Of a DNA stretch of 7,278 nucleotides, positions 1 to 7,091 are shown in pieces. How positions within the stretch are numbered: position 1 is the stretch's first letter; every line of letters starts with the position of its first letter. Source of the DNA: a bacterium. GTDB lineage: Bacteria > Cyanobacteriota > Vampirovibrionia > Gastranaerophilales > UBA9971. The stretch is taken from assembly GCA_037147175.1 (NCBI GenBank), contig JBAWVS010000080.1:1-7278 (forward strand), given 5' to 3'. The notes beneath the pieces were generated by a model. That model was not told the DNA's origin, made no database searches, and saw only the letters and a program-made list of their open reading frames with translations. A program made the position numbers and the translations under genes.

Positions 1-42
1 AGAATTAAGTTAAAAAAACTTTATCCTAATAAATTAAATTAA

Positions 43-159
43 CAATGCACTAGGATTAAAGAGGCAACGACAAATAGGGTTATATCTTTAATTAATACAA
101 ATGGAACTAAATCTCCCCTAGTAGAACTTCCAACAAGTAAACGTAATAATCAGCCTCTT
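43..159 (+). other. Probable missing N-terminal coding part of the IetA gene
   Basis: These 39 codons are open in the same frame as the ATPase, directly after a TAA at 40-42, and contain no ATG, GTG or TTG. The translation ends in LPTSKRNNQPLLTF. This resembles the basic 'LPxDKxSxxPLL' stretch that, as I recall, precedes the AAA domain in IetA proteins, so the segment was probably coding. The frame is also open from the window edge to 39. Three explanations remain: an in-frame nonsense mutation in a longer gene, a frameshift near 45-52 (an ATG lies at 45-47 in another frame), or a non-standard start such as ATT at 55 or 91. The sequence alone does not decide between them. Confidence 0.55.
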
Positions 160-903
160 TTGACGTTTATCCCGCATGACCAATTAAGGCATCATATGGT
201 ACTTCCAAAAGATATTGAAAATAGATTTATTAAAATCGAAAAAGAATTTGCTGCTAGAGAAAGACTTGCTAAATTTAATTTAAAACCAATAAAAAAAGTT
301 TTATTATATGGAGAGCCCGGCTGTGGCAAAACAATGGGAGCAGAAAGACTTGCTTGGAATATAGGTTTACCGTTATTGAAAATAAGATTTGATTCGCTTA
401 TATCTTCTTATTTCGGTGAATCAATAATGAATTTAAGAACTATATTTGACACTAGCATTGCCACTCCTTGTGTATTATTACTTGATGAATGTGATTTTAT
501 AGCAACATCAAGGAATAGTTCAAAAGACATTGGAGAAGTTTCTAGAATAGTAAATATGCTTTTACAATTTCTTGATGATTATGATGCCCCTGGACTTCTG
601 GTCGCTACAACTAATTTACAGAAGTCACTTGATAAAGCAATTTTTAGAAGATTTGATGAGGTTTTTGAAATACCCAAACCATCAAATGAAGAAATTAAAA
701 TGCTTTTAAAAACGACATTATCCTCAATGAATTTATCTAAAAATTTAGACTGGGATAATCTTGTAAGTCAGTTACAAGGCTATTCTGCTGCTAATATTGT
801 AAAAATAGCCGAAAATGCGGCTAAGCTTTCTGTCTTATCCGGCAGTGATATTGTAAGTGAAGAAAATTTTGATAAAGCAATAAAGGAATCAGCCAATATT
901 TAA
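160..903 (+). CDS. ietA: IetA-type AAA+ ATPase, 5' end uncertain
   Basis: A cytoplasmic AAA+ ATPase that should power or gate the protease encoded next to it. Counting from the TTG at 160 (247 aa), I see Walker A GEPGCGKT at 51-58, a SYFGES loop at 83-88, Walker B VLLLDE at 105-110 (D109, E110), sensor-1 ATTN ending at N152, arginine-finger candidates R163/R164 in FRRF, and a C-terminal helical lid around 177-245. The Walker A context, the FGES segment and the RRF motif match IetA-family ATPases as I remember them, as does pairing with an S8 protease. The start is doubtful. TTG-160 has no Shine-Dalgarno site. The frame is open back to 43, and that upstream stretch also looks like family sequence. 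An internal ATG at 196 has a TAAGG 6 bases ahead of it but would remove conserved residues. Family members are, from memory, roughly 80 residues longer at the N-terminus. Function is confident; completeness is not. Confidence 0.85.
   Translation: MTFIPHDQLRHHMVLPKDIENRFIKIEKEFAARERLAKFNLKPIKKVLLYGEPGCGKTMGAERLAWNIGLPLLKIRFDSLISSYFGESIMNLRTIFDTSIATPCVLLLDECDFIATSRNSSKDIGEVSRIVNMLLQFLDDYDAPGLLVATTNLQKSLDKAIFRRFDEVFEIPKPSNEEIKMLLKTTLSSMNLSKNLDWDNLVSQLQGYSAANIVKIAENAAKLSVLSGSDIVSEENFDKAIKESANI
185..189 (+). promoter_or_regulatory. Possible internal ribosome binding site before ATG-196
   Basis: TAAGG lies 6 bases before an in-frame ATG at 196-198. If the upstream part of the ATPase gene is not translated, this would give a protein of 235 residues starting MVLPKD that keeps the whole AAA+ core. 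It is a short match and could be chance. Confidence 0.25.
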
Positions 904-917
904 AAAGATTTGTTTGT

Positions 918-923
918 GGAGAG
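918..923 (+). promoter_or_regulatory. Ribosome binding site for the IetS protease
   Basis: GGAGAG sits in the 23-base gap after the ATPase stop, with its GGAG core 5 bases before the ATG at 927. It supports this start. The short gap suggests both genes are on one transcript. Confidence 0.75.
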
Positions 924-926
924 TAG

Positions 927-3491
927 ATGCCGGTAAATTTTGAACATTTGAAATTTCATAAGACAATTAAAAATAGAGCTAAAATTCAAGGCGGTGGAAA
1001 TAGTAGTGAAATTTCCAAACAAAATAAAACGAACAGGTTCCAGCACAGCAATAAGCTTAAAAGCGAATTAAATACATTATTAAACCAACATAAATCTTTC
1101 TCGGATGAAAGACAGGCAATGGGATTTGCCGCATTGCCTTTGGAAGTGCCTCTTTTGCTTAAAGTTGATGAAGAAACTTATCCTATTGATGAACTTTATA
1201 AATATGGATTAGAAGTAGTTTCTGAAGAAGAAAACGGATATATTATTGTAGCTACTGATGAACAAGGCTTAGAAAAATTTCAAAATTTATTAGAAATATT
1301 TAAACAAACAACTGCAAAAGGTGAGTCTATTAGAGGCTCCGGTAAAATTGCAGAAATACACGAAATAAATACTGAAGACTTGCCTCAAAAAAGATTATCA
1401 GAATACTTGTTTAATTTATGGCCATTTGATGATAATACCATTTTTGTTTTTGATATAAGTATTGAATGCAAAGGTCTAGAGCCATTTAGCGTCAGTGATA
1501 AAAGAAAAAGTGAAACAGATGAAGCTTATTGTGAAAGATCTCAAACTGAAAAACTTAACAAGTATGCTGAATGGGATAACTTTATAGACGCTAGAGAAGA
1601 TAAATTTAATAATTTTCTTGAACCTTACGTTGGGCAATATGAAATTTTGGTTCAAAGAAATATGGATAATTACTGTTTTGGTGAACCTCCTGAATATTTT
1701 GATATAAGGATAAAGACAAATGGTAAAGTTTTAAAAGATTTAACTTTGAACTTTCCTTATATTTTTGAAATTAGTGAGCCTGACAACTTTATATGTGAAA
1801 TTCCGAAACAACAAATCTCTCAAACAGAGTTGGAATTTAATATATTGGCTCCAGATCATAATGCTCCGGCCATTTGTATTATGGATAGCGGCGTACAAGA
1901 AGGCCATAAATATTTAGCCCCATCAATATTAAACAACGAATCAAAGTCGTTTATTGATGAAGAGTCTGTTTTTGATGAGTATAATCCAAATGGACACGGA
2001 ACAAGAGTTACAGGGAAAGTGCTTTATCCTGATGGTTTTAACATAACAAGTGACTATAAATTGCCGTGTTGGATTTGTAATGCAAGAATCTTAGATAGAA
2101 ATTGCTATATACCCGAAAATAAGCATCCTGCCGAATTAGCTAAAGAAGTTGTAAATACTTTTAAAGATAAAGTTAAAATTTACAATCAGTCAGTAAATTC
2201 GTTAGCACCATGCAGAACTAAGCATATGTCTTCTTGGGCTTCTGAAATTGACTTATTAAGTTATAAATACGATATTTTGTTTATACAGTCTGCCGGTAAT
2301 ATTCACAAAGAAACATCAACTGTAATGCCTTATTCCGGAATAAAAAATTATTTAAATTCAAATAAAAACTATCCTGATTATTTGTATGAAGAAAAAAGTT
2401 CTAGAATTTCAAACCCAGCACAAAGTATGTTTGCATTAACGATTGGTTCATTAGCTAATGGTGAATTTTTAGATGAAATAACCGGTGAATGTTCATTAGA
2501 AAAAATGCATCAACCCTCATCCTTTTCAAGAACCGGTTTTGGCTTATGGGGCAGTATAAAGCCTGATGTTGTAGAATATGGCGGTGGATATGTCAAATCT
2601 AATGATAATAACCTTACTATTAAAGAAGACACATCCGTAGAATTACTTCGGACGTCTCCTCCCGGACCTGCCTTTGCTAAAGATGATATTGGGACATCAT
2701 ATAGTACGCCAAAAGTTTCATATGTTGCATCCGAAATTCAAAAATTGTTTCCTGATCAACCTGCATTATTGTATAGAGCTTTAATCGGTCACTCCGCTGA
2801 ATGGACTGAATGGACAAAGGATTTATTAGCAAATGAAAAATTAAAAGTTTTAAGATCAATTGGTTATGGTGTGCCAAATTTAAAAAATGCTCTTCAAAAT
2901 AATGAATATAAAATTACATTTATCACAGACCAAAAGGTTGAAATAAATGTAAAAGAAGCACATATGTATTATATTCCTATTCCCGACTCTTTGAGAACAC
3001 GAATAGAAGAAATAGATGTAAAAGTAACTGTTACTTTAGCGTATACTGCAAAGCCAAGAAGAACAAGAATGCATAAAAAAGGGTATTTGTCTTCTTGGCT
3101 TGAATGGGATTCTTGTAAGCCGAGTGAACCAATAGAAAATTTTCAAAACCGTATTTTTGCGGATGGCAGTGGTCACGAAAAATATGATAATGAACCATGG
3201 CAATTTGCGACCAAGCCAAATGATGGAATTATTCGTGGAATATCAAGAAATGAAAGTACTTTACAAAAAGATTGGCGAATAATTCAATCTAATGAACTCC
3301 CTGAAAAATTTGCTATTGCTGTTAAAAGTCATCAGGGCTGGGATAAAGATCCTTTTTCTAAATCCTATTACTCCCTTATTGTAAGTTTTGAAGCTATAAA
3401 TAGTGATTTACCCATATATGAATCCATAAAAACTGAAGTTCAAAGTGAAATTGAGCTTGAAACAGAAGCAGAATCTGAAATACAGTTATAA
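927..3491 (+). CDS. ietS: IetS-type subtilisin-like (S8) serine protease
   Basis: An 854-residue peptidase of the S8 family, expected to cleave protein targets in the cytoplasm under control of the adjacent AAA+ ATPase. No signal peptide or membrane segment is visible: the N-terminus is polar and begins MPVNFEHLKF. An N-terminal region (about 1-300) includes a basic, Gly/Ser/Asn-rich start and a segment near 85-130 shared with IetS-like proteins as I recall them. The protease core (about 310-660) has D320 in CIMDSG, H357 in NGHGTR, the oxyanion residue N458 in SAGN and nucleophile S591 in GTSYSTP, so the catalytic set is complete. Large insertions separate these motifs. A C-terminal domain follows, with the GYLSSWLEW motif near 719-727. 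The last 20 or so residues are strongly acidic (SEIELETEAESE). The protein lies 23 bases after the ATPase. The paired arrangement matches the Iet system, reported as anti-phage (Gao et al. 2020) and earlier linked to plasmid maintenance conflicts. Confidence 0.93.
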   Translation: MPVNFEHLKFHKTIKNRAKIQGGGNSSEISKQNKTNRFQHSNKLKSELNTLLNQHKSFSDERQAMGFAALPLEVPLLLKVDEETYPIDELYKYGLEVVSEEENGYIIVATDEQGLEKFQNLLEIFKQTTAKGESIRGSGKIAEIHEINTEDLPQKRLSEYLFNLWPFDDNTIFVFDISIECKGLEPFSVSDKRKSETDEAYCERSQTEKLNKYAEWDNFIDAREDKFNNFLEPYVGQYEILVQRNMDNYCFGEPPEYFDIRIKTNGKVLKDLTLNFPYIFEISEPDNFICEIPKQQISQTELEFNILAPDHNAPAICIMDSGVQEGHKYLAPSILNNESKSFIDEESVFDEYNPNGHGTRVTGKVLYPDGFNITSDYKLPCWICNARILDRNCYIPENKHPAELAKEVVNTFKDKVKIYNQSVNSLAPCRTKHMSSWASEIDLLSYKYDILFIQSAGNIHKETSTVMPYSGIKNYLNSNKNYPDYLYEEKSSRISNPAQSMFALTIGSLANGEFLDEITGECSLEKMHQPSSFSRTGFGLWGSIKPDVVEYGGGYVKSNDNNLTIKEDTSVELLRTSPPGPAFAKDDIGTSYSTPKVSYVASEIQKLFPDQPALLYRALIGHSAEWTEWTKDLLANEKLKVLRSIGYGVPNLKNALQNNEYKITFITDQKVEINVKEAHMYYIPIPDSLRTRIEEIDVKVTVTLAYTAKPRRTRMHKKGYLSSWLEWDSCKPSEPIENFQNRIFADGSGHEKYDNEPWQFATKPNDGIIRGISRNESTLQKDWRIIQSNELPEKFAIAVKSHQGWDKDPFSKSYYSLIVSFEAINSDLPIYESIKTEVQSEIELETEAESEIQL

Positions 3492-3588
3492 AATAATAAA
3501 AAATTTTATGAGAAGAACATTTTATGTTAATTTATAAATGCAAAGAGTTTTTGAATTAGAATTCATGTAATGTTTTCAAGGTATTTGT
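3492..3588 (+). other. Spacer between the two gene pairs
   Basis: This 97-base AT-rich gap separates the Iet pair from the ATPase/PLD-like pair. I see no GC-rich hairpin followed by a T-run, so no confident terminator. I also see no well-spaced -35/-10 pair: TATAAA at 3533-3538 lacks a partner at 16-18 bases. It contains an 8-base direct repeat, ATTTTATG, at 3503-3510 and 3519-3526. Whether genes 3-4 have their own promoter is unresolved, but the gap is long enough to hold one. Confidence 0.5.
3578..3581 (+). promoter_or_regulatory. Ribosome binding site for the SMC-like ATPase
   Basis: AAGG lies 7 bases before the ATG at 3589. It supports a start giving MIEKLNIENFKSF, the usual N-terminus of ABC/SMC-like AAA ATPases, so the start is well determined. 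Confidence 0.65.
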
Positions 3589-5829
3589 ATGATAGAAAAA
3601 TTAAATATAGAAAATTTTAAAAGTTTTGCTGATAGGCAGGAAATACCTATTAAGCCAATTACGCTGATTTATGGAGCCAATTCATCTGGTAAATCTTCAA
3701 TATTACAAATGCTATTAATGTTAAAACAGACGCTTGAATTAGCAAACAGCACTGATATTCCTCTCCAACCATCAGGAATTGTTGAACTTGGCAATTTTAC
3801 AGAATTTGTTAATAGTCATGAAAAAGATAAAAGTATTTTTATTAATATAACTGTTAATAATTTGCCAAAAAGTAAGAATTTCCATAAAGGATCTATTGCT
3901 AAGGTTATCACGACTACTAAATTTAGTATGGAATTTGAATTTAGAGCTGATCCTGATATTTATGTCAAACAGATTAAAATAAATGCCGGCGATGAGAATA
4001 TCTGTATTTTAACGCCATTTGATAGAAAATTGAAAAGTAAAGGACAGCTTAATCTATTCTTTTTAAAATCTTCACAATTTTATATATCAGCATTTAATTG
4101 GGAAGCATTATTCTGGAAAGAGATATATGATATTTACAGGAATGAATTACTGAGAATATCTGAAAAAACTGACAAATCAAATTTTTTAAATGATTGTATC
4201 TCTAGAAAGAAAGAGATTGAATTATCCTTAGAAAAAACCGAAAATGAGAAAATTTCATTTATTAATGAATTAGAAAATTTATTAAAGTTTAAAGATGATT
4301 TAGATGATTATAAAACTGAATTAGAAGATAAAAAGGATGAACTGGAAAATTATAAAGACGAATTATCTGACAAAAATAATGAAATGGAAAATAAGGTAAT
4401 AGACTTATCTATAAAAAAATCCAAAATGCAAAGTTTGCAAGAAAATTTTAAAAGGAAAATTGAAGAAGGTGTACCAGCTCATAATCTAGCAGATTTAAAT
4501 AATGAATTTTTAAAACTTAAAGATGAAGTTCCTGAATTAAAAACAGAGATATCTAACTTAGAAGACGAAATAGATGATATTGGTGGTGATATTGAATCTA
4601 TAGGTCATGATATTGAGTCAATAAGTTCTGAAATTTATTCAATTGAAGAAAAAATTGATAAATATAATTTAAATATCGAAGATTTAGGAAGTGATATTTC
4701 ATCTGTAGGTGATGATATTTCAGGTTTGGGAGGTCAAATCCAAACTTTTAATGATAGTACTTCTGAAATTTATAATAAAGTATCAGAATTAGATGAAAAA
4801 ATTTCAGAATTAGATGGTTTTATTTCTGATTTAGAATACCAATTTATATCAGAATTGGAAGATAGAATATCAAAATTAGAAAATGAATTGAAGCCTCTTG
4901 ATGAAATGAAAAATAAAATAAAAGAATTAGACCAAGAAATTGAATATCATATAAATATTAAGAAAATAATAGAAGATAATGATTTTGAAATAATTCGGTC
5001 CAGATGTCAAGAATTATATAAATATAATATTTTTAATCTGAAAAATTTTTTACCGATAGTTAATAAATCTCAGCCGATATATGCCAATAAAATGTTTTTA
5101 TATAGATATAATTTAATCGATTTAGTAGAACTTATTCAATTTTTATCTAATGAAATTGAAACATTTTTAGAAAAAATAGCATATATAGGCCCTCTTAGAG
5201 AAAAACCTGATAGATCATATACCTTTGATGGAAACCTTTATGAATATGTGGGATCTTCAGGAAAAATGGTTCCTAATATTTTATTTAAAAACACTAAATT
5301 GATAAATGAGATAAATCCTCTTTTTGAAAAAATGGGTTTAGATTATAAATTAGAAATTGTCAGCTTAAGTGAAAACAATGAAAGCATTATAGACACTTTC
5401 TCCGTTAGATTAATTGAGCTTTCAACAGGTATTAAAGTTAGTGTACTGGACGTTGGATTTGGAATAAGTCAATTATTACCAATAATCGTTCAAAGTCTGC
5501 TATCTCAAAATAAAATTTTATTAATTGAACAACCAGAAATACATTTACATCCAAAACTACAGGGTGAATTAGGTGAATTTTTTGCAAAAAATATTAAAAG
5601 AACGCAAAACAAATTTATAATTGAAACACATAGCGAGAATATTATTTTAAGATTAAAAAAATTAATAAAGAAAAAAGAACTTAGTAAAGATGATGTATCA
5701 GTAATTTACGTTGATAAGACGAAAAATGGCTCTGTATGTCATATTTTAAAACTAGACGATAATGGTGATTTTATTGACAATTGGCCAAACGGTTTCTTTG
5801 AAGAATCTTTTGAGGAGATATTTGGCTAA
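3589..5829 (+). CDS. SMC-like ABC ATPase with DUF3696-type C-terminus and long coiled coil
   Basis: A 746-residue cytoplasmic ATPase of the AAA15/ABC (Rad50/SMC-like) class, likely to dimerise around ATP and to sense or clamp nucleic acid or an invader product. The N-terminal half-site has NFKSF and Walker A GANSSGKS at 29-36. A coiled-coil insertion spans about 190-475, with a possible hairpin turn at G294-A297. The C-terminal half-site has a signature-like DVGFGISQLLP at 621-631, Walker B LLIEQPEIHLHP at about 644-655 (acidic E647/E650) and the H-switch ETHSEN (H681). The end, WPNGFFEESFEEIF, resembles DUF3696. The Walker B Asp is replaced by Glu (IEQPE), as is common in this class. DUF3696 ATPases are usually much shorter, from memory about 400 residues, the excess here being the coil. 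It is translationally coupled to the next gene. In other defence systems such ATPases (PtuA, AriA, GajA) pair with an effector nuclease. The exact family function is inferred. Confidence 0.88.
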   Translation: MIEKLNIENFKSFADRQEIPIKPITLIYGANSSGKSSILQMLLMLKQTLELANSTDIPLQPSGIVELGNFTEFVNSHEKDKSIFINITVNNLPKSKNFHKGSIAKVITTTKFSMEFEFRADPDIYVKQIKINAGDENICILTPFDRKLKSKGQLNLFFLKSSQFYISAFNWEALFWKEIYDIYRNELLRISEKTDKSNFLNDCISRKKEIELSLEKTENEKISFINELENLLKFKDDLDDYKTELEDKKDELENYKDELSDKNNEMENKVIDLSIKKSKMQSLQENFKRKIEEGVPAHNLADLNNEFLKLKDEVPELKTEISNLEDEIDDIGGDIESIGHDIESISSEIYSIEEKIDKYNLNIEDLGSDISSVGDDISGLGGQIQTFNDSTSEIYNKVSELDEKISELDGFISDLEYQFISELEDRISKLENELKPLDEMKNKIKELDQEIEYHINIKKIIEDNDFEIIRSRCQELYKYNIFNLKNFLPIVNKSQPIYANKMFLYRYNLIDLVELIQFLSNEIETFLEKIAYIGPLREKPDRSYTFDGNLYEYVGSSGKMVPNILFKNTKLINEINPLFEKMGLDYKLEIVSLSENNESIIDTFSVRLIELSTGIKVSVLDVGFGISQLLPIIVQSLLSQNKILLIEQPEIHLHPKLQGELGEFFAKNIKRTQNKFIIETHSENIILRLKKLIKKKELSKDDVSVIYVDKTKNGSVCHILKLDDNGDFIDNWPNGFFEESFEEIFG
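4300..4410 (+). other. Coiled-coil arm 1 with strict Leu heptads
   Basis: Within the ATPase, residues L238, L245, L252, L259, M266 and L273 recur every seven positions in a setting of Asp, Glu, Lys and Asn (units such as ELEDKKD and ELENYKD). This is a canonical coiled coil, rich in charge and low in complexity, and forms the first arm of the insertion ahead of the possible turn at 294-297. Confidence 0.8.
4567..4839 (+). repeat. In-frame 21-base heptad repeats encoding a Gly-bearing coil
   Basis: About 13 consecutive seven-residue units (residues 327-417 of the ATPase) keep the pattern x-I-x-x-I/L-x-x. Ile, Val or Thr occurs at 328, 335, 342, 349, 356, 363, 370, 377, 384, 391, 398, 405 and 412. 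Ile, Leu, Val or an aromatic occurs at 331, 338, 345, 352, 359, 366, 373, 380, 387, 394, 401, 408 and 415. Several units are near copies at the DNA level, for example those starting at 4588 and 4609 (GATATTGA...) and at 4693 and 4714 (GATATTTCA...), which suggests growth by tandem duplication. Glycine recurs at the same heptad place (332, 339, 367, 374, 381), which is unusual in a coiled coil. Confidence 0.8.
5812..5817 (+). promoter_or_regulatory. Ribosome binding site for gene 4 inside the end of gene 3
   Basis: GAGGAG lies within the last codons of the ATPase gene, 13 bases before the ATG at 5831. The spacing is longer than the usual 5-9, so initiation probably depends on ribosomes finishing the ATPase and restarting across the TAAT-ATG junction. 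It supports ATG-5831 over the in-frame ATG at 5762, which lies inside the ATPase gene with no such site. Confidence 0.55.
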
Positions 5830-5830
5830 T

Positions 5831-6853
5831 ATGTTGATCCCTGTAGTTTTATCCCCACGTATTTTTAATGTTGAACAATTAAATGATGCAGACCAAATAA
5901 AAAATATATTTATTTTACTTGATTTTCTGAAAAAATGTAAAAATCGTGCAATTATATTATTTGATAAAGATAATATAATTAAGACTTATATACACGATTA
6001 CATTGAGACTATTAAGTCTCAAGAATTTAAAAAAAATATAAAAGAGTTATTAATTTTATTATATAAAACTAACAGGATCATAGAAATTGATATAAAAAAT
6101 AAGAATGCAGCTTCTGAGCTATTTGAGGAATGTAACAGCGTTTTATTACTTGCTCTTCAGGAAGAATTTGCAGATATTATTTTTAATAAGAATACTGAAT
6201 GTTCTGGTAAATTTAAAATACCTTGTTTTAGAGAGTTTTCAAATATTGATAAAAATAGAGTTTTTGACATTTGTAATATATCTCAGACCGAATTAGATGA
6301 AGCACTAGAAAGAAGCTCTTATTCAACAGCACCAAATCAAATTTCATTAAAAGAATTTGAATCCAAGTTTATGATTCCTATTTTTAAATATTCAAGAAGG
6401 CTGTGTGTTTATGACAGACAAATTGTAGGCGAAGGGAGAAATGGATCTGCTTTTGAATTAACATCAAGCTACAAAAAAAATTTTATTCATTGGGCCAAAT
6501 TAATTCAAATAATTAATCCAAACTTAGAAATAGAAATTTTTTCAGCAATCAACTCTAACCAATCTAGTAATCAGTCATTAATCAAGAAAAAAATCGATGA
6601 ATTCTTTAGTATTCTTCAAACTGATCATGGGTTAAATATTAAACTTAAAATTTTAACAGAGCGTAAAGAATTAGATAAACAGTATTCCAGCCTGGTTCAC
6701 AATAGATATATTTTTACGGATACAATTAATTTTTCATGCGATAGAGGATTGGATATAATTAATTCTAATAATGAAGTAAGAGATTTTCATATCTCATTGG
6801 TAGTTAGAGACGATGCTAAGGCAATTAAAACTTATTTTGAAAGCCTGCAGTAA
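5831..6853 (+). CDS. Partner of the SMC-like ATPase; possible C-terminal PLD-like domain
   Basis: A 340-residue soluble protein starting MLIPVVLSPRIF. I do not recognise the full-length family. An upstream in-frame ATG at 5762 would add 23 residues but would overlap the ATPase gene by 68 bases, so I prefer 5831, one base after the ATPase stop. The N-terminal part (1-180) alternates hydrophobic strands and charged helices without a motif I can name. The C-terminal part (about 183-340) looks like one PLD-like unit. It contains a strand with VYDRQIVGEG (193-202), a helix near 215-228, strands at 232-239 and 270-275, then H290-x-R292-x4-D297 (an HKD motif with Lys to Arg) and R305-G-L-D-I. The H-x-R-x-I ... 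RGLD order recalls the MIT_C PLD-like domain of MITD1. Such a domain could bind or cut nucleic acid or bind lipid. Coupling to the ATPase suggests an effector or adaptor role. Pair assignment is firm; the fold is tentative. Confidence 0.8.
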   Translation: MLIPVVLSPRIFNVEQLNDADQIKNIFILLDFLKKCKNRAIILFDKDNIIKTYIHDYIETIKSQEFKKNIKELLILLYKTNRIIEIDIKNKNAASELFEECNSVLLLALQEEFADIIFNKNTECSGKFKIPCFREFSNIDKNRVFDICNISQTELDEALERSSYSTAPNQISLKEFESKFMIPIFKYSRRLCVYDRQIVGEGRNGSAFELTSSYKKNFIHWAKLIQIINPNLEIEIFSAINSNQSSNQSLIKKKIDEFFSILQTDHGLNIKLKILTERKELDKQYSSLVHNRYIFTDTINFSCDRGLDIINSNNEVRDFHISLVVRDDAKAIKTYFESLQ

Positions 6854-6901
6854 AAATTTTCTTAAAAACCCAAATAATGTAGAGTTATCACGAATAGATT
6901 C

Positions 6902-6916
6902 TTCTGATTTTCAGAA
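6902..6916 (+). other. Short hairpin after gene 4, possible weak terminator
   Basis: TTCTGA-TTT-TCAGAA is a perfect 6-base inverted repeat with a 3-base loop, starting 49 bases after the stop of gene 4. No T-run follows on either strand, so it is not a standard intrinsic terminator. It could stabilise the transcript end or be chance. Confidence 0.25.
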
Positions 6917-6951
6917 ACCTTGTCAGCATAAAACAACTTTTAAGCCTCTTG

Positions 6952-7091
6952 ACATTCGATGAACTAAATTTCAAAGACTAAAATGTCAAAACATCCAATC
7001 TTACATAATAAATCTTCTCGGGCTCAGTTTATAATTCACATTTAAAGAAAAGCACAACCTTTTTCAAAAAAATACTTGATAAACTAAATTT
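6952..7091. repeat. Degenerate 20-base direct repeat
   Basis: GATGAACTAAATTT at 6958-6971 and GATAAACTAAATTT at 7078-7091 share 13 of 14 bases, 120 bases apart. Extending left to 20 bases (6952-6971 and 7072-7091) keeps 16 of 20, and all four differences are A/G or C/T transitions. It could be an eroded duplication or a paired site; in AT-rich DNA chance is also possible. Confidence 0.3.

Noticed and set aside
2677-2877. Minus-strand open frame of 66 codons within the protease gene
   Set aside because: It lies wholly over the catalytic Ser region of a well-supported gene on the other strand and reads as unstructured His/Leu/Gln-rich sequence.
3031-3219. Minus-strand open frame of 62 codons within the protease gene
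   Set aside because: It is antisense to the conserved C-terminal part of IetS and resembles no known family.
3503-3526. 8-base direct repeat ATTTTATG in the gap before the SMC-like ATPase
   Set aside because: It is too short and AT-rich to claim as an operator.
6105-6296. Plus-strand open frame of 63 codons inside gene 4
   Set aside because: It is an out-of-frame shadow of a longer gene, with hydrophobic low-complexity translation typical of AT-rich DNA.
6949-6984. Possible promoter: TTGACA with TAAAAT
   Set aside because: The gap between the two boxes is 24 bases, and nothing like a -10 occurs at 16-18 bases.
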